Below are positions 10,940 through 22,095 of a stretch of DNA of 64,000 nt, piece by piece. The position numbers and the translations under genes are program-made. Within the stretch, counting starts at the first letter, position 1. Each line of letters starts with the position of its first letter. The DNA is from Acheta domesticus. Lineage: Eukaryota > Arthropoda > Insecta > Orthoptera > Gryllidae. Location: contig JAHLJT010003656.1 in the NCBI GenBank assembly GCA_031308135.1, positions 75,566,698 to 75,630,697 on the forward strand, read 5' to 3'. The notes under the pieces were generated by a model. The model was given only the letters and a program-made list of their open reading frames with translations. It was not told where the DNA came from and did not search any database.

Positions 10940-12326
10940 TTGATATCTCCATTATTTCAAAAGATATTAAGAATTAAAAAAACATTAAAGATACGTTACA
11001 AGAGCGCAATCAAAGAAGTAAAAGGAAATCCCCCGAACAAAATCACACATAACAACTCATAATCGACGCCAAAATTTCCCAAAAACTAGTGAAAAACAAA
11101 ATCTGTAATAAAAAATTTGCCGCCAACCGGTTAGACACAATTACCCGGGTTCGAATCCCACATATGCACCTCTTAAATTAGCCCCATTCAATAAATAGAC
11201 GCATTCTCTAGTAAACCATTAGCTTTAACAATTCATACTGTGCGCCGAAATTAGCACCAACCAAATGGCAAACATAATCATTAATAAAATAATTTGCCGC
11301 GGATCGGCTAGTTTAAATTACCCGGGTTCGAATCCCCAAAACTTATATTTTGAAAGATCCTTTCAACGAAACGCGCGGTGTCTCCAAAACCATTAGCCAT
11401 AACAATTCAGTATGAGCGCCGAAATTAGCTGCATGAAAGTGTAAAATATTATCTGGAATCAAAAAATTTGCCGCGAACCGGTTAGTGACTGTTTCCTGAG
11501 TTTTTATTTCCAAACATTTATCACTTCGATCGGCGCTTTTCTAGAAAAGTGCGACGTATCTCCTAAACCATTAACCTTAACGATTCACGTTCTGCGCCGA
11601 AATCTGCTGTGAGCATGTGCCAACAATAATCTGTAATCAAAAAATTTGCCGCGAACCGGTTAGTGACTGTTTCTTGAGTTTTTATTTCCAAAAATGTATC
11701 CCTTCGATCGGCGTCTTTCTAGAAAAGTGCGCCGTATCTCCTAAACCATTAACCTTAACGATTCACGTTCTACGCCGAAATCTACTGTGAGCATGTGCCA
11801 ACAATAATCTGTAATCAAAAAATTTGCCGCGAACCGGTTAGTGACTCTCTCTTGGGTTTCAAGTTCCAAAAATATCATTCTTCGAACGGCCTCGTTCTAG
11901 AATAGTGCGCCGTATCTCCTAAACCATTGACCTTAACGATTCACGTTCTGCGCCGAAATCTGCTGTGAGCATGTGCCAACAATAATCTGTAATCAAAAAA
12001 TTTGCCGCGAACCGGTTAGTGACTGTTTCTTGAGTTTTTATTTCCAAAAAATGTATCACTTCGATCGGCGTCTTTCTAAAAAAGTGTGCCGTATCTCCTA
12101 AACCATTGACCTTAACGATTCACGTTCTGCGCCGCAATCTGCTGTGAGCATGTGCCAACAATAATCTGTAATCAAAAAATTTGCCGCGAACCGGTTAGTG
12201 ACTGTTTCTTGGGTTTCAAGTTCCAAAAATATCATTCTTCGAACGGCCTCGTTCTAGAATAGTGCGCCGTATCTCCTAAACCATTGACCTTAACGATTCA
12301 CGTTCTGCGCCGAAATCTGCTGTGAG
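10940..12326. repeat. ~178-bp tandem satellite, seven units plus partial ones
   Basis: The phrase TTTGCCGCGAACCGGTTAGT, or close variants, recurs at about 11116, 11293, 11467, 11645, 11823, 12001 and 12180, a period of 174-179 bp. The last five units are similar. The first two are diverged, and an older half-unit is visible from about 11048. Units fall into two types after the core: 'cttgagtttttatttcc' (11467, 11645, 12001) and 'cttgggtttcaagttcc' (11823, 12180). The last four alternate between types, which suggests a roughly 356-bp higher-order dimer. The array ends against a SINE1 fragment. Confidence 0.9.
11148..11158 (+). promoter_or_regulatory. RNA polymerase III B-box match inside satellite unit
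   Basis: GGTTCGAATCC is an exact match to the tRNA B-box consensus. It recurs in the next unit at 11325-11335, both times within CCCGGGTTCGAATCCC. The later units have lost this block. It suggests a tRNA-related origin for the satellite. There is no complete tRNA fold that I can see. Confidence 0.5.
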
Positions 12327-12495
12327 CAGAGCAGCCAGCCGCTAGAATTCTTCTTCAGGCAGTGGCTGAATTCGTCCTAGCTATCTAGTTATGCCAAAAA
12401 TCTTGCCACCGTCGGACCTCGAATCTAGGACCTCCAAGTCAGAGACACTGCAGTGTCATCAGTTGATGCTCTAAGCTAACCCTCTCGGTCGTAAC
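12327..12495 (-). mobile_element. SINE1 fragment, head half
   Basis: Reads in reverse as the SINE1 5' part: a degraded B box near 12420 (GGACCTCGAATC on plus), the block 'gacactgcagtgtcatcagttgatg' split here by a few changes, and the middle block 'gccgctagaattct'. The 3' tail is missing. It abuts the last unit of the 178-bp satellite. Confidence 0.75.
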
Positions 12496-13037
12496 TGTCC
12501 AAACAGCTTCTCCAAAGTTCCAGCGTTTAAAATCGGCAGTTATGAGAAAACTTTCCTTCAGCCAGGCAACTGCCTGCAATCCATGACGCGGCGAAAACGC
12601 TAAGGAATGCGTCGTTTATCAGGGCAGGAGCCAATATTTCTACTACTTGTCCGGAATGTCTAAACAGGCTGTTGGAATAATAATCCTCGCTTGAGCAGCC
12701 GAAAGAGTGATGGCAGTTGACAGCTTGTTCCACGCCCGCTGCTTCGACCAGGGACGGCTCTGACGTCTGGGAAATGCCACAGAGGTCCTTGTGGTCCAAC
12801 GAGTGCCATACTTTTTTTTTAGAAATAGCCCTCATAATAAATATGTCAACTTGAAGGCATTAGAGTTCGACCTTCGGCCTCATCCATTGATTCACACTTC
12901 CTTCAAAATATAAAGCATTATTGTAAAAATAGATCGACTTTTTTTTGGAACATTACAAAATTTTCTCCGTAATTGCAATCGCCAATTAAGCAAAAAACAT
13001 CAGGTTCCCATCTTCCTTGTTGAACAGGGAAGAAGCA
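12496..13037. other. Spacer with an unassigned minus-strand open frame
   Basis: A 102-codon open frame on the minus strand (12527-12835) has a fairly protein-like residue composition, with several cysteines and histidines. I recognise no domain and see no continuation on either side. It sits between repeats and may be a scrap of an element gene. Confidence 0.3.
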
Positions 13038-13321
13038 AAACTAGTGGTGCTACAGAATGGCACAGACCTTCCCTTATTAGTTTTCTCTTTCCTTGGGTCT
13101 TCGCTAGCTATTCGGAATTGCCACATACTCTTTCTTGCCAGCTACCATTTATTACCGGCAAAAGTATATTTTCTTGTCATTTTCTTAATTTTTCGGTTTC
13201 CTATTGGTAGAACGGAAACATTAATTTTAGAATAATAAAGAACACAAAAACCTCGTCATAAATGGAAATTTTCTTTTAAAAATTATGTGCCATTTAACAG
13301 GAAATGGCGTTTTTGCGCTAC

Positions 13322-13720
13322 TAGTTTAGTTTAGTTTAGTTTAGTTAATGCCTTATTTTACGTGGCGAGACTCGGGCCATCAGGCCCGCTCTTCCGTCTG
13401 ACCACGCAAATTTCACTACGCTCCTTTCATCTAGCGGAGAAAGGGCGATCTCGGGCGACGAAAGCGGAGATCTCGGGCGACGAAACAGGCGATTTGAATT
13501 TAGCTCAAGAGGCATCATTTAGGCTTGAGGGGCTTTTACATGCAAGTAAATCTACTAACATGGGGCAGCCGGCTTTACTTTCCCTCCGAAGGAAGGCGTA
13601 CGAAGGATTTTTTCGCCTTAAAAATCCACGGCTTCGATCGGGTTTGAATCCGCGAACTTGGTATGACAGACCGGTACACTAACCGTTACACCATTGAATT
13701 CGCTTACACCATCAAATCCT
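13322..13720 (-). mobile_element. SINE2, tRNA-derived, near full length
   Basis: In reverse it begins with a tRNA-like head: A-box-like 'gtaacggttagtgtaccgg', then B-box-like 'cgcggattcaaaccc'. A body follows with 'aaaatccttcgtacgcc' and 'aagccggctgcccc', and it ends in a (CTAAA)n tail, seen on plus as tttagtttagtttag. It is flanked by CTACTA on both sides (13316-13321 and about 13721-13726), and copy A of R1 shows the uninterrupted target. Related copies lie at 60815-61148 and 61437-62268. Confidence 0.85.
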
Positions 13721-15634
13721 ACTAAAAATGCGAAATTTGAAGCTCATTTGGACAGACAATTTTTAAATTTAAAATACTTCATTTGAAGCTATTTGAAGCA
13801 CTTACGCTCACAACTATAAAAAAGTTTACAAATTGCTGGTAATGTGCATATTAAAGATGTGAGAGATCTTTCAAAAAAATTACAATTAAGTAATTTTTGA
13901 AAAAAACAAAAAAAACTCAAAATAAACTTTACGCTATACTAAAGAGCGTAAATAGCACTATCCGTTACAAAAGTTTGAAGAAAACATTTGCAGGGATATA
14001 TGAGAAAATGGCGTTTGAGCGTTTCTGAAAATGCGGAATATTGAGCTAATTTTCACAGAAAACGGTTGTGTTTTCAAGAAACTTTACTTGACATTATTTA
14101 AAGCATATATACTCGTAAATATAAAAATGTGAAAAAATCGCCGATAATGTAAATATTATCGACGTGAGAAACATGTGAAAAAATTTACATTTTTGTAATT
14201 TTTGAAAAAAACAACCTATAGAGCAATTGGCTTTTATGTCATCTGATAGAGTACATTTGCCACTATCCCTACCAAATGTTTAAGGAAAAAATTTGGAGTC
14301 GTTTTTGAGAAAATCTTGTTTTTGTAATTTTTTAATGTTGTACATATTGCACCCAATATTGCACGAAAATTACTAAAATTTTGAGAAACATTTACATGAC
14401 CTTCATGAAAGAACTCAATATGCAGAACAAATTTTATTTGAAAGAAAAATCTCTATGTTCAATTTTGTAGTTGGAGAAAGACGCCGAAAACAATTCAAAC
14501 TTTCACAATTTTCGAAAATTTAGAGTTATCCGTGAAAATTGGACCTATGTCATGTTAATAAGTGTATTTTACTCTATTCATACAACAAATTTAAAGAAAA
14601 AATTTGGAGCCGTTTTTGAGAAAATTTTGAAAATCCCCGGCGGTCTTCATATAAAGTACCCCCAAATTTTAAAGAATCTTTTTAAAAATCTTAAAGCTTT
14701 GACTAGAACCAGATCGACTGGGGAATATTCATTTTGGAAGAAATCGTACGCGTGGTTCAGTCGCTAGCAGTGTTCACAGACGAACAGACAGACGGACGTT
14801 TTCCTTTCAATTGTTTTTTCGGTACCAAGGACCTAGAAAACAGGGTTTCTGGCTACACCACGTGTTAGGGGAATTTTTTTTCTTAATTCAGCAACTGGTT
14901 TTATCCACTTTTTCGTTTTCACGGCCCGGCAATTAATTTTTTAAACACCACCTTAAAATAACACTGACCGTGTGGGCGAGGAGGTTTGCGTGCTCCAATG
15001 AAGTCGAGGGCAGTGCAAGGGTAGCATTGCTAGTGAGCAGGCGAACTGACTAGCTGTGCAGCCGGTAGGGTCACCCATGCTGTATAGGTCTCGATGGAGG
15101 AGCCAGACGAAAAAATGTCTCACAACGGCCCATTGTTCTTTTCCACAACCATGTTCCAAATCCTTTCAAATTAATTTCCTATATCCTCCCCGTCCTCCCA
15201 CCTGCGGTACTTACTGATAGGTGTTTCCCTTACTAGTGTGTCACGGCTCTACTTACTTTGTGACCCACTTCTTTCATCTTTCTAGCAGGCCTGTCTTAAC
15301 CCCTTGTGTTTTTCGACCCCGACGCTCTTAGGTTTCGAGGGCTAGGGAGTCATTCTTTTTTCCTTCTTCTCTTTCCTCTTGCATTCTATTTCTCTTATTT
15401 TCTTACTACTCTACTCTTCAATGTTGTATTCCTTTTCTTCTTTCTTCTTCACCCATCCTCAAGCCAGAGTGTAAAGCGACACGTGCTAAAGGCTAGAAGT
15501 GGCGCAGGGGATTTCTGCGTCTCGAACGGAGCCTGTGGGATACCTGGCGACCTCCCACAGTAACAGTACCCTTCCTATTCATGCGGGGCTCTGAATAGGT
15601 TGATAGTTAATCCCTAGCTACTCGTGGGACAGAG

Positions 15635-17071
15635 ATGGATAATGGAAACAATACAAAAACTGAAAATAAAACAGGAAAAAATACACAAAAAATGAACAAA
15701 AATGAACAAAAAAGCACACAAGTAGATTCTTTAAGAACAAAACGAGAGAATTCTTGAAACTATTAGAAACTCGCTTAAATACAGTTGCACAAACAACAGA
15801 TGCCGAAAATAATCGCGAAGAGGCGATAGAACCAGGAACAAAGCAAGATGAGAAACGCTTACAAATTCTTCACGAAGAACTAAAATAAGCGGAAGAGGTG
15901 ATCAACTATTTACGCAATCAAATAGAAAGTCTTCAAGCCAAGACAAATATTCTTATAATCCAACCAGCTGGGAGGAAGAAGATGAAATTGTTAACAGAGA
16001 AACAGCTTGGTTATTACTCAAGAATCATACCAAAAGAGAGTCTACGAAAAGAAAGGCCACATCGTCACCACAGCAGAGCCCAATTAAACACCGTATAGAA
16101 CAAAAATCAAAAACCATAAAAGAGAAAAAGCCACCTCCAGTAGTAATCAGCAATCTCACCAAATACCAGGAGATTAAAAGCCGGCTGGAAAGTAAAAATG
16201 TACAGTATAAATACTACATTTATGAATAACAACCAAATTAAAATAAATGTCAGTAGTGGAACAGAAGACCGCGAACTGACAAAAATAATTAATGAAGCCA
16301 AACAACAATGGCATACTTATGAAAATAAACAAGAGGGGCCTATATGAATTACGATCAGAAATCTGCACCCATCTTGTGACACAGAAGAAATTAAAGCGGA
16401 ACTAGAACAAAAAGGGTTCAAAATTTTATCGGTAGAAAATAAATTAAAAAGAATTAAAGAGAATACCCAATATAAATACATTAAACTCCCATTATTTATG
16501 TTAACTTTTGACAAGGATGATGACATTAAGAAAATCCACGAAATACAATTTCTTGCAAATATGAAAATCAGAACGGAAATGTACAAGACTTGGAAGTTAA
16601 TCCCCCAATGTAAAAGATGCCAATGTTACAGCCACACACAAAAATTTTGTCAGAGAAATCCAGTATGCGTCAAGTGCGCGGGAAATCACCTAACATCTGC
16701 TTGTACAAAATCAAAAAACACACCAGAAAAATGTGCTAACTGCGCTGGAAGCAATCCAGCAAATTACATCCAGCAAATTTGGCATTATTGCCAAAGAACT
16801 GCAGAAAAGAAGAAATCAACAAAAACACAAACAAGAGAAGTCCGGAACAAAAACTTTTACATCCAAAACGGCTACCGAACAAATTCCTTATAAAATTGCT
16901 GTTCAAGGGAATGGACTGAAACAAAACAACAATCCACTGCAACCTAAACAAAGTAACGACACATCAGTACAGCAGATATTACAACAAATGATGCACATGA
17001 TGAACCATTTTGGTGAGAGACTAGATCGTTTAGAAGCCATAGCAACAGGGAAAGATCAAAATAATGGGTAA
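15635..17071 (+). pseudogene. LINE ORF1, gag-like protein with zinc knuckles (broken)
   Basis: ORF1 proteins of Jockey-type LINEs bind the element RNA. The first ATG I can support is at 15635, following a long 5' region, and the N-terminal part is asparagine-, lysine- and threonine-rich. The frame breaks after about 40 codons and again near 16800. Between 16609 and 16743 there are three cysteine knuckles: C-X2-C-X4-H-X4-C, then C-X2-C-X3-H-X4-C, then C-X2-C where the expected histidine is replaced by asparagine. The C-terminal segment (to 17071) ends in a methionine-rich, coiled-coil-like stretch with MMHMMNHFGERLDRLEAI. Its stop overlaps the ORF2 start as ATGGGTAA. Confidence 0.85.
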
Positions 17072-19157
17072 AAAAGATCTGAGAATAGTAACATGGAATG
17101 CTAATGGCATTCAGAATAAAACGTATGAACTAGAAATCTTTCCAAATACACAACATATAGATGTGTGCTTGATACGATGATCGTATCAGAAACTCACTGT
17201 ACAAAAGAATCTTATATAAAACTAAAAGGCTTTAATATTTATCATACTACCCATTCAGATAATGATGCGAAGGGAGGGAGAGCGATTATCATCAAAGATT
17301 GCATAAATCATTATGAAGATAACCCAATACAGTGTAAAGAGGTGCAGCTTACCACAGTAATGATCAAATCTTCCAAACAAGATCAAACAAGAAGCTGAAA
17401 TACGAAACCTAGTAAGAAAAAAAAAGATCAGCGAGACGAAAGTGGCAACAAACACGACACCCAGCTGATAAGACTGTCCTCAATAAGGCGCAAAAATTGA
17501 AAAGAGAAATTCGTAAGTTAAAAGACGAAAGTATCAAAGCATACCTTTCAAACGTAACAGCTGATGAAGATACTGATTACTCACTCTGGAAAGCCTCTAA
17601 ACGAATCAAAAGGCCGATCACATCAGTCCCTCCAATAAGAAAATGCCAAGGAGAGTGGGCAAGAGATAATAAACAAAAAGCAGATTTATTTGCAGAACAT
17701 CTAGTGGACGTCTTAATTACAGCAAATGATATGCAGAGCAGTAATAACAGTCTTCAAAAAGTAATTAATACTGTAACAGGAACGAAAACTCCGGTTACTC
17801 AAAAAGAAGTGGCTGATGAGATTATGACCAATTTAAGTTCAAAGAAGGCACCAGGATTTGATTTGATTACCGGACAAATATTGAAGCAGTTGCCACAAAA
17901 AGGGATATTCATGCTGACATACCTGTACAATGCAGCTTTTAGACTGAAATATTTTCCAAGAAGCTGGAAAGTGGCCGAAATTATCATGATGCCGAAGCCA
18001 GGCAAACCACCCCAAAAAGTGGAATCATAAAGACCGATCTCGCTATGTCCATTAATTTCAAAATTATGTGAAAAACTCTTACTTAAAACCAATTATACAA
18101 AATGCTAGATTGATCCCTGACCATCAGTTTGGTTTTAGACAAAGACACTCGACAATAGACAAGTGCACCGAATTACAGATGTTATTGAAAGAGCCTTGGA
18201 AGAGAAACAAGTGTGTTCTGTTTTATTCTTAGATGTTGCGAAAGCCTTCGACAAGGTTTGGCATGAAGGATTACTGCATAAATTAAATGCTAACCCAACA
18301 ATTTGCTGAAATTCTCACTTCATATGTATCTGAGAGAATGTTCAGAACAAAGCAAGAAGATGCTTACACTGACCTGAAGGATATCTAAGCAGGTGTGCCA
18401 CAGGGTAGTGTCCTTGGGCCTGTATTGTATTTATTATACACCAGTGATATACCAAACCCAGAACAAGGAAAATTAGCCACCTTTGCGGACGACACAGCTT
18501 TGATAACATCAGCACAAGATGAAATTAGCTCTACCCGACGGCTACAAGAAGCTAGCACGCCGTTTATGATTAGACCAAGAAATGAAATATTAAGTTAAAT
18601 GAAGAAAAATCGGTACATGTAAACTATATCAGTAAAAGATCAAACAATCCACCGCCAGTTATTATAAACGGAAAGATAGTTCCTTATGAAAATAAAGCCA
18701 AATACTTGGGTATGACTTTGGACACCAAACTGAAATGGAAAGAACATGTTAAGAAAAAAGGAAGAACTAAATACAAAATTTCGTCAATATAAATGGCTAA
18801 TAGGAAGAAATTCCTGCTTATTCTTATATAACAAAATATTATTGTAATCAGATACTTACACCCATATGGCTATATGGAATTCGGCTATGGGGATGCGCAA
18901 AAGATAGCAACATCAAAATACTACAAATTTACCAAAACAAAGTTCTGCGAGAAATGGTGAATGCACCATGGTATGTAAGAAATGTTGATATCCACAGAGA
19001 TCTTGGAATACCAACAATTAAAGAAGAAATTAAAAGGTTCGCTAAGAAGCATGAAAAAAGGCTTTGCCTACATGAAAATACAGAAGTTCTTCAACTGCTG
19101 GAAAACCAACTCCTGTTCTGAAGATTGAAGAGGACCAAACCCTTTGAACTTGTGTAG
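17064..19157 (+). pseudogene. LINE ORF2, endonuclease plus reverse transcriptase (broken)
   Basis: In intact relatives this protein nicks the target and copies the element RNA. The ATG at 17064 overlaps the ORF1 stop. The endonuclease N-terminus shows LRIVTWNANGIQNK and, after a frameshift, MIVSETHCTKESYIKLKGF and GGRAIIIKD, typical of the APE-type domain. The C-terminal half of that domain seems deleted near 17395. The reverse transcriptase is visible in pieces: KAPGFDLITGQIL (from about 17850), then RPISL, then DHQFGFRQRHST (about 18120), then VPQGSVLGPVLYLLYTSDIP and the catalytic FADD at 18482-18493. A C-terminal stretch, NAPWYVRNVDIHRDLGIPT, is characteristic of the Jockey group. Stops and frameshifts are scattered throughout. 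Confidence 0.9.
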
Positions 19158-19448
19158 TGTTATCATAGCAGAACATTGTACAAGTGATAGTGCTTAGTTT
19201 AAACAACCGAACTAACAAAAGGATGTCATTGGACTGAAATTAGCTGATAAGCAGTTTAGGATTAACATTTATCAAAGAAAAGTTGATGGTTGGTCTTTAG
19301 AGACCAGTTTTGACGTGTAAACACAATGGTGTTAATAGAAAAAAAAATTACATAACTTTCCCTATACTATGTATATCACTCCATGTATACGTATACTCCG
19401 TGTATACGTATATCACTCTGTGTATACGGGAAAGTAAAAATCACGAAT

Positions 19449-19910
19449 CTGCTTAGGAGGCTCAAGGCAGCAATTGATGTCAGGGCCCTTTGACCAGAAG
19501 GTCCTAGGGTTCGAGTCCCGACGGTGTCAGGATTTTCGACGCTAGCTAGACAGCCAGATGGAATGCAGCCACTGTCTTGAGGCCAGCTCACTGCTCTGTT
19601 TGGTAGTTTTTCGTGGGTTCTCCGATCAACACCAGGCGAATGCCGGAGCAGTACCCTAATAAACAGGCCACGGACGGCGCGCGATCTTCCTTCTCCTTCT
19701 TTGTCCCGTCCTTACCCCCTTATTACACACACACAAGCACTACACTACCACAAATGTCAGTAAACTAGTCGGATGTTTCGGGATTGTCCCGGGTGGTGCA
19801 GTGCCTTGCTGGTGGAAATACACCTGGTTGAGGAAAACAGCGAACCGACGTTTTGGTCGGCACCCGATATGGACCACATATCAAAGAAGGGTAGCTTTAA
19901 GATATCCAAA
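19449..19910 (+). mobile_element. SINE1, plus orientation
   Basis: The head reads 'taggaggctcaaggcagcaa' (A-box-like). It is followed by an exact B box GGTTCGAGTCC at 19508-19518, 'gtgtcaggattttcgacgctagc', and the middle block 'gatcaacaccaggcgaatgcc'. A short CA tract lies at 19727-19737. The 3' part is more diverged and the typical AATC tail is not clear. It lies immediately outside the outer end of R1 copy C. Confidence 0.85.
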
Positions 19911-21397
19911 GAAAAAAAATTAATGAAACATATTGGAGCAGTTTCCACGAAAAACTATAAATTTTGTTAAATTCAAGCTGAAATTATGCAAACCTACTCC
20001 TTTTTTTAAACAATTGTACGTGACGTTATTTTGAGAAGTCTGAATGGTTAAAGATTTTAAAATATCGGCGGACACACGGACAGGTCGACAGACGGACTGA
20101 CGGACGTTTTGCGGAGAGGCGAAGAGGCGGATAGTCAGACGTTTTGTCGACAATCAATTTTCCGGAATCAAGAACCAACAAAACGTGCATTCTGATCACA
20201 CAATGTGCTAGAGGAAATCATTTGCTATATAGTTTCACGATATACCCTGTTGTTAATGTAACTAAAAGTCAACAAAATAGTTCCTGAAATGAGTGGTAAA
20301 ACTGACATTTTATTTTGCGAATACGAAATGTTGCGAGACGAGGCCCATATGCCTAGTTTCTTAGTTGCATTCACAGATCTATCTGAACACTTGAACATCG
20401 TCTCACTTTTAGTACGACTTCTAAAAATTAAACTCTTTAGCATGCTTCGCAAGCCCTGAAAAAATTTATTTTGCTAATGGCTATCTAAATAAAAATATTA
20501 ATCCATTTTTGGATAAATAGTTATCGGGACCACACAAAACGAGTCTTTGTGACGGAAAATCACCGATTTTTGCGGCATTATTACAACACTTAATTTTTCG
20601 TGGCGCTTTCAGAGTATGAAAGTGAAAGTGATGTGGACATCCCTACCCAAAACTGTTTTCGTTCACGATAGCTAACCTTCAATCTAGCGACTATTAAAAT
20701 TATCAGCTAGCCCTGCATGTGACTATGAATCTTATGATGTGCTCGCAACGGCGACAAAATATCTACTGACAAAATCATGGCTCTGATATATGTCACTTTC
20801 GTTTTCTTTTTTTACCAAATTTTTGTTGGTAATTTTGTTATTCACTGTAACTTGTTTCACGATGGTGAAATATCTTGACTCGACGCTAATGCCATTACTA
20901 AAGTCTGTCCCCATTGGCTGCCTATATCCCTTGTATTTCGTCAGATGATTTCAAAATAAAAAAAAATATTCTACCAATATCCATGTCCAAAAGCGCAGCT
21001 ATGTGTATATTGTCCTAGGAATCTCCAGTGACCCATATTTATTGTTTCTTTTGTCTTGGAACATTCCTACTATTTACATTCCCAATATTTGCATCTAATA
21101 CGTTCATGTCCAATGTTCTCTTTGTAAATTTAGCATACTACTCTGAATTTCGCTCCCAGGTACCAATATTTCGAAATAAGTCGCAATTTCACATTATTCT
21201 ATTCAATAATTTTCTTTAAATATCTATGTGTCTCAAATATATAAAAATAAAAAAGTAATGGAAATATAAACAATCTAATTTATAATTGATCAAATATGTG
21301 ACATTTAATGGTCAAACAAACTCACAAACTAAACTTCTACCTTCAAGATTTGTAAGAACGTCCCTTGTATTCCGAATAATAGTAGCAAAATTTTAAT
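19911..21397. other. AT-rich DNA with a diverged R1-like remnant
   Basis: At about 20040-20190 the order 'cagacggactgacggacgtttt', then 'caattttccggaatcaagaacc' mirrors the R1 order CAGACGGACGTTTT, then a ggtaccaaggacc phrase. This looks like a distant R1 relative. The remainder to 21397 is AT-rich and shows no gene I recognise. Confidence 0.4.
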
Positions 21398-21880
21398 TTA
21401 AATGTAATTTTCTTTCTGAAAATCATCATTGTTGCGAAAAAATTGTTCCCTAATTACGTTATACAATAATGTATCTATGGAGAGTCCCTTAACACCTCTA
21501 AGATGACGTCGGACGACACTAATGCCCTTTTTTGTTTCACGGAAGTAGACGATGTTGTGAATCTGAATTTGTCGGAATTTTCCCAACATCCTGTGTTTTG
21601 CGATGCAGGACTGTTGTGATTTTGAAGTCGTGGGTTTATTGCAGCAAACCTTAGTCGCAAAAGACATAACCTTCCTCAGAGGACTCCCGCAAATAACTAC
21701 GCGCGTGTGGACGTCAGAGGCGTTCCGCAAAGAGAAAACACAAGCCTCCGGGCGGTCGCTTGCAAGCTGCATCATCCGCAGCACGTGCCGAAGGGCCGAG
21801 CCCAACGGATGAGGCTGTTCCCTACCGACGTCCCAGTTTGGCCCCCGCGTCACGCAAACACGCTGGTTGACCCTAATCAC
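21398..21880 (-). other. Unassigned 160-codon open frame
   Basis: The longest open frame outside low-complexity DNA in this part of the window, on the minus strand. It has many basic residues and cysteines and no domain that I recognise. The phrase 'tgaggaaggttatgtctttt' followed by 'gcaataaaccc' in the frame's DNA resembles the 3' regions of some retroelements, so repeat origin is more likely than a host gene. No splice or promoter context supports expression. Confidence 0.2.
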
Positions 21881-21929
21881 ACAAACAACGCCTTTGCCTA
21901 AGAAACCCGCAGGTGTCTAGAATTTATGA

Positions 21930-22095
21930 ATAGATCTTAACTTGCGCACTCGTGCGAGACCTCTCGCTTGTTAAACCCCACCTTCTTTACTTACCTTCCA
22001 TTTCCATGTTAAGCCTCATTTATATTTTTCTTCAAGACCCTCTTAACCTCCGTCACTTGTTCTACACGTCTCTTTGTAATAATTGTACTACCTGA
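21930..22095 (+). repeat. Interspersed repeat R2, copy 1
   Basis: Shares, in the same order, 'actcgtgcgaga', 'accccacc', 'cttccatttccat', 'tatatttttcttcaaga' and 'cacttgttctaca' with the reverse complement of about 39470-39605. No coding content and no clear ends, and the family is unknown to me. Confidence 0.6.

Larger units (their letters stand above)
14943..19347 (+). mobile_element. Jockey-clade-like LINE retrotransposon, degenerate
   Basis: A 4.4-kb non-LTR retrotransposon in the order 5' untranslated region (14943-15634), gag-like ORF1, ORF2 with endonuclease and reverse transcriptase, a 3' region of about 190 bp and a short A-run (19339-19347). The boundaries come from the disrupted R1 copy C, where copy A shows the target. 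About 33 bp of target sequence are missing rather than duplicated, a known outcome of some LINE insertions. Numerous stops, frameshifts and at least one internal deletion in ORF2 show that it is dead. Confidence 0.88.
13038..19440 (+). repeat. R1 repeat copy C, split by a SINE2 and a LINE
   Basis: Starts at the inner end AAACTAGTGGTGCTACAGAA and proceeds through the tandem subunits and the CAGACGGACG block to the outer end at about 19440. It is interrupted by SINE2 (13322-13720) and the Jockey-like LINE (14943-19347). Removing both leaves about 1.6 kb, matching copy A without its CCGT array. Copy A gives the empty site for both insertions: at the SINE the two R1 sides join as 'gcgctactaaaaatgcg', and at the LINE about 33 bp of R1 present in copy A (about 5638-5670) are missing. 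Confidence 0.85.

Noticed and set aside
5574..19440. The inverted R1 pair as termini of one giant DNA transposon (for example a Maverick-type element)
   Set aside because: The interior (9056-13037) carries no viral-like or transposase genes, only satellite and repeats. Copy B and the solitary terminus at 54046 fit independent R1 copies better.
19446..19520. Functional tRNA gene at the exact B box
   Set aside because: The A and B boxes belong to a SINE1 head. There is no acceptor-stem pairing or anticodon arm that I can support, and the sequence continues into the SINE body.
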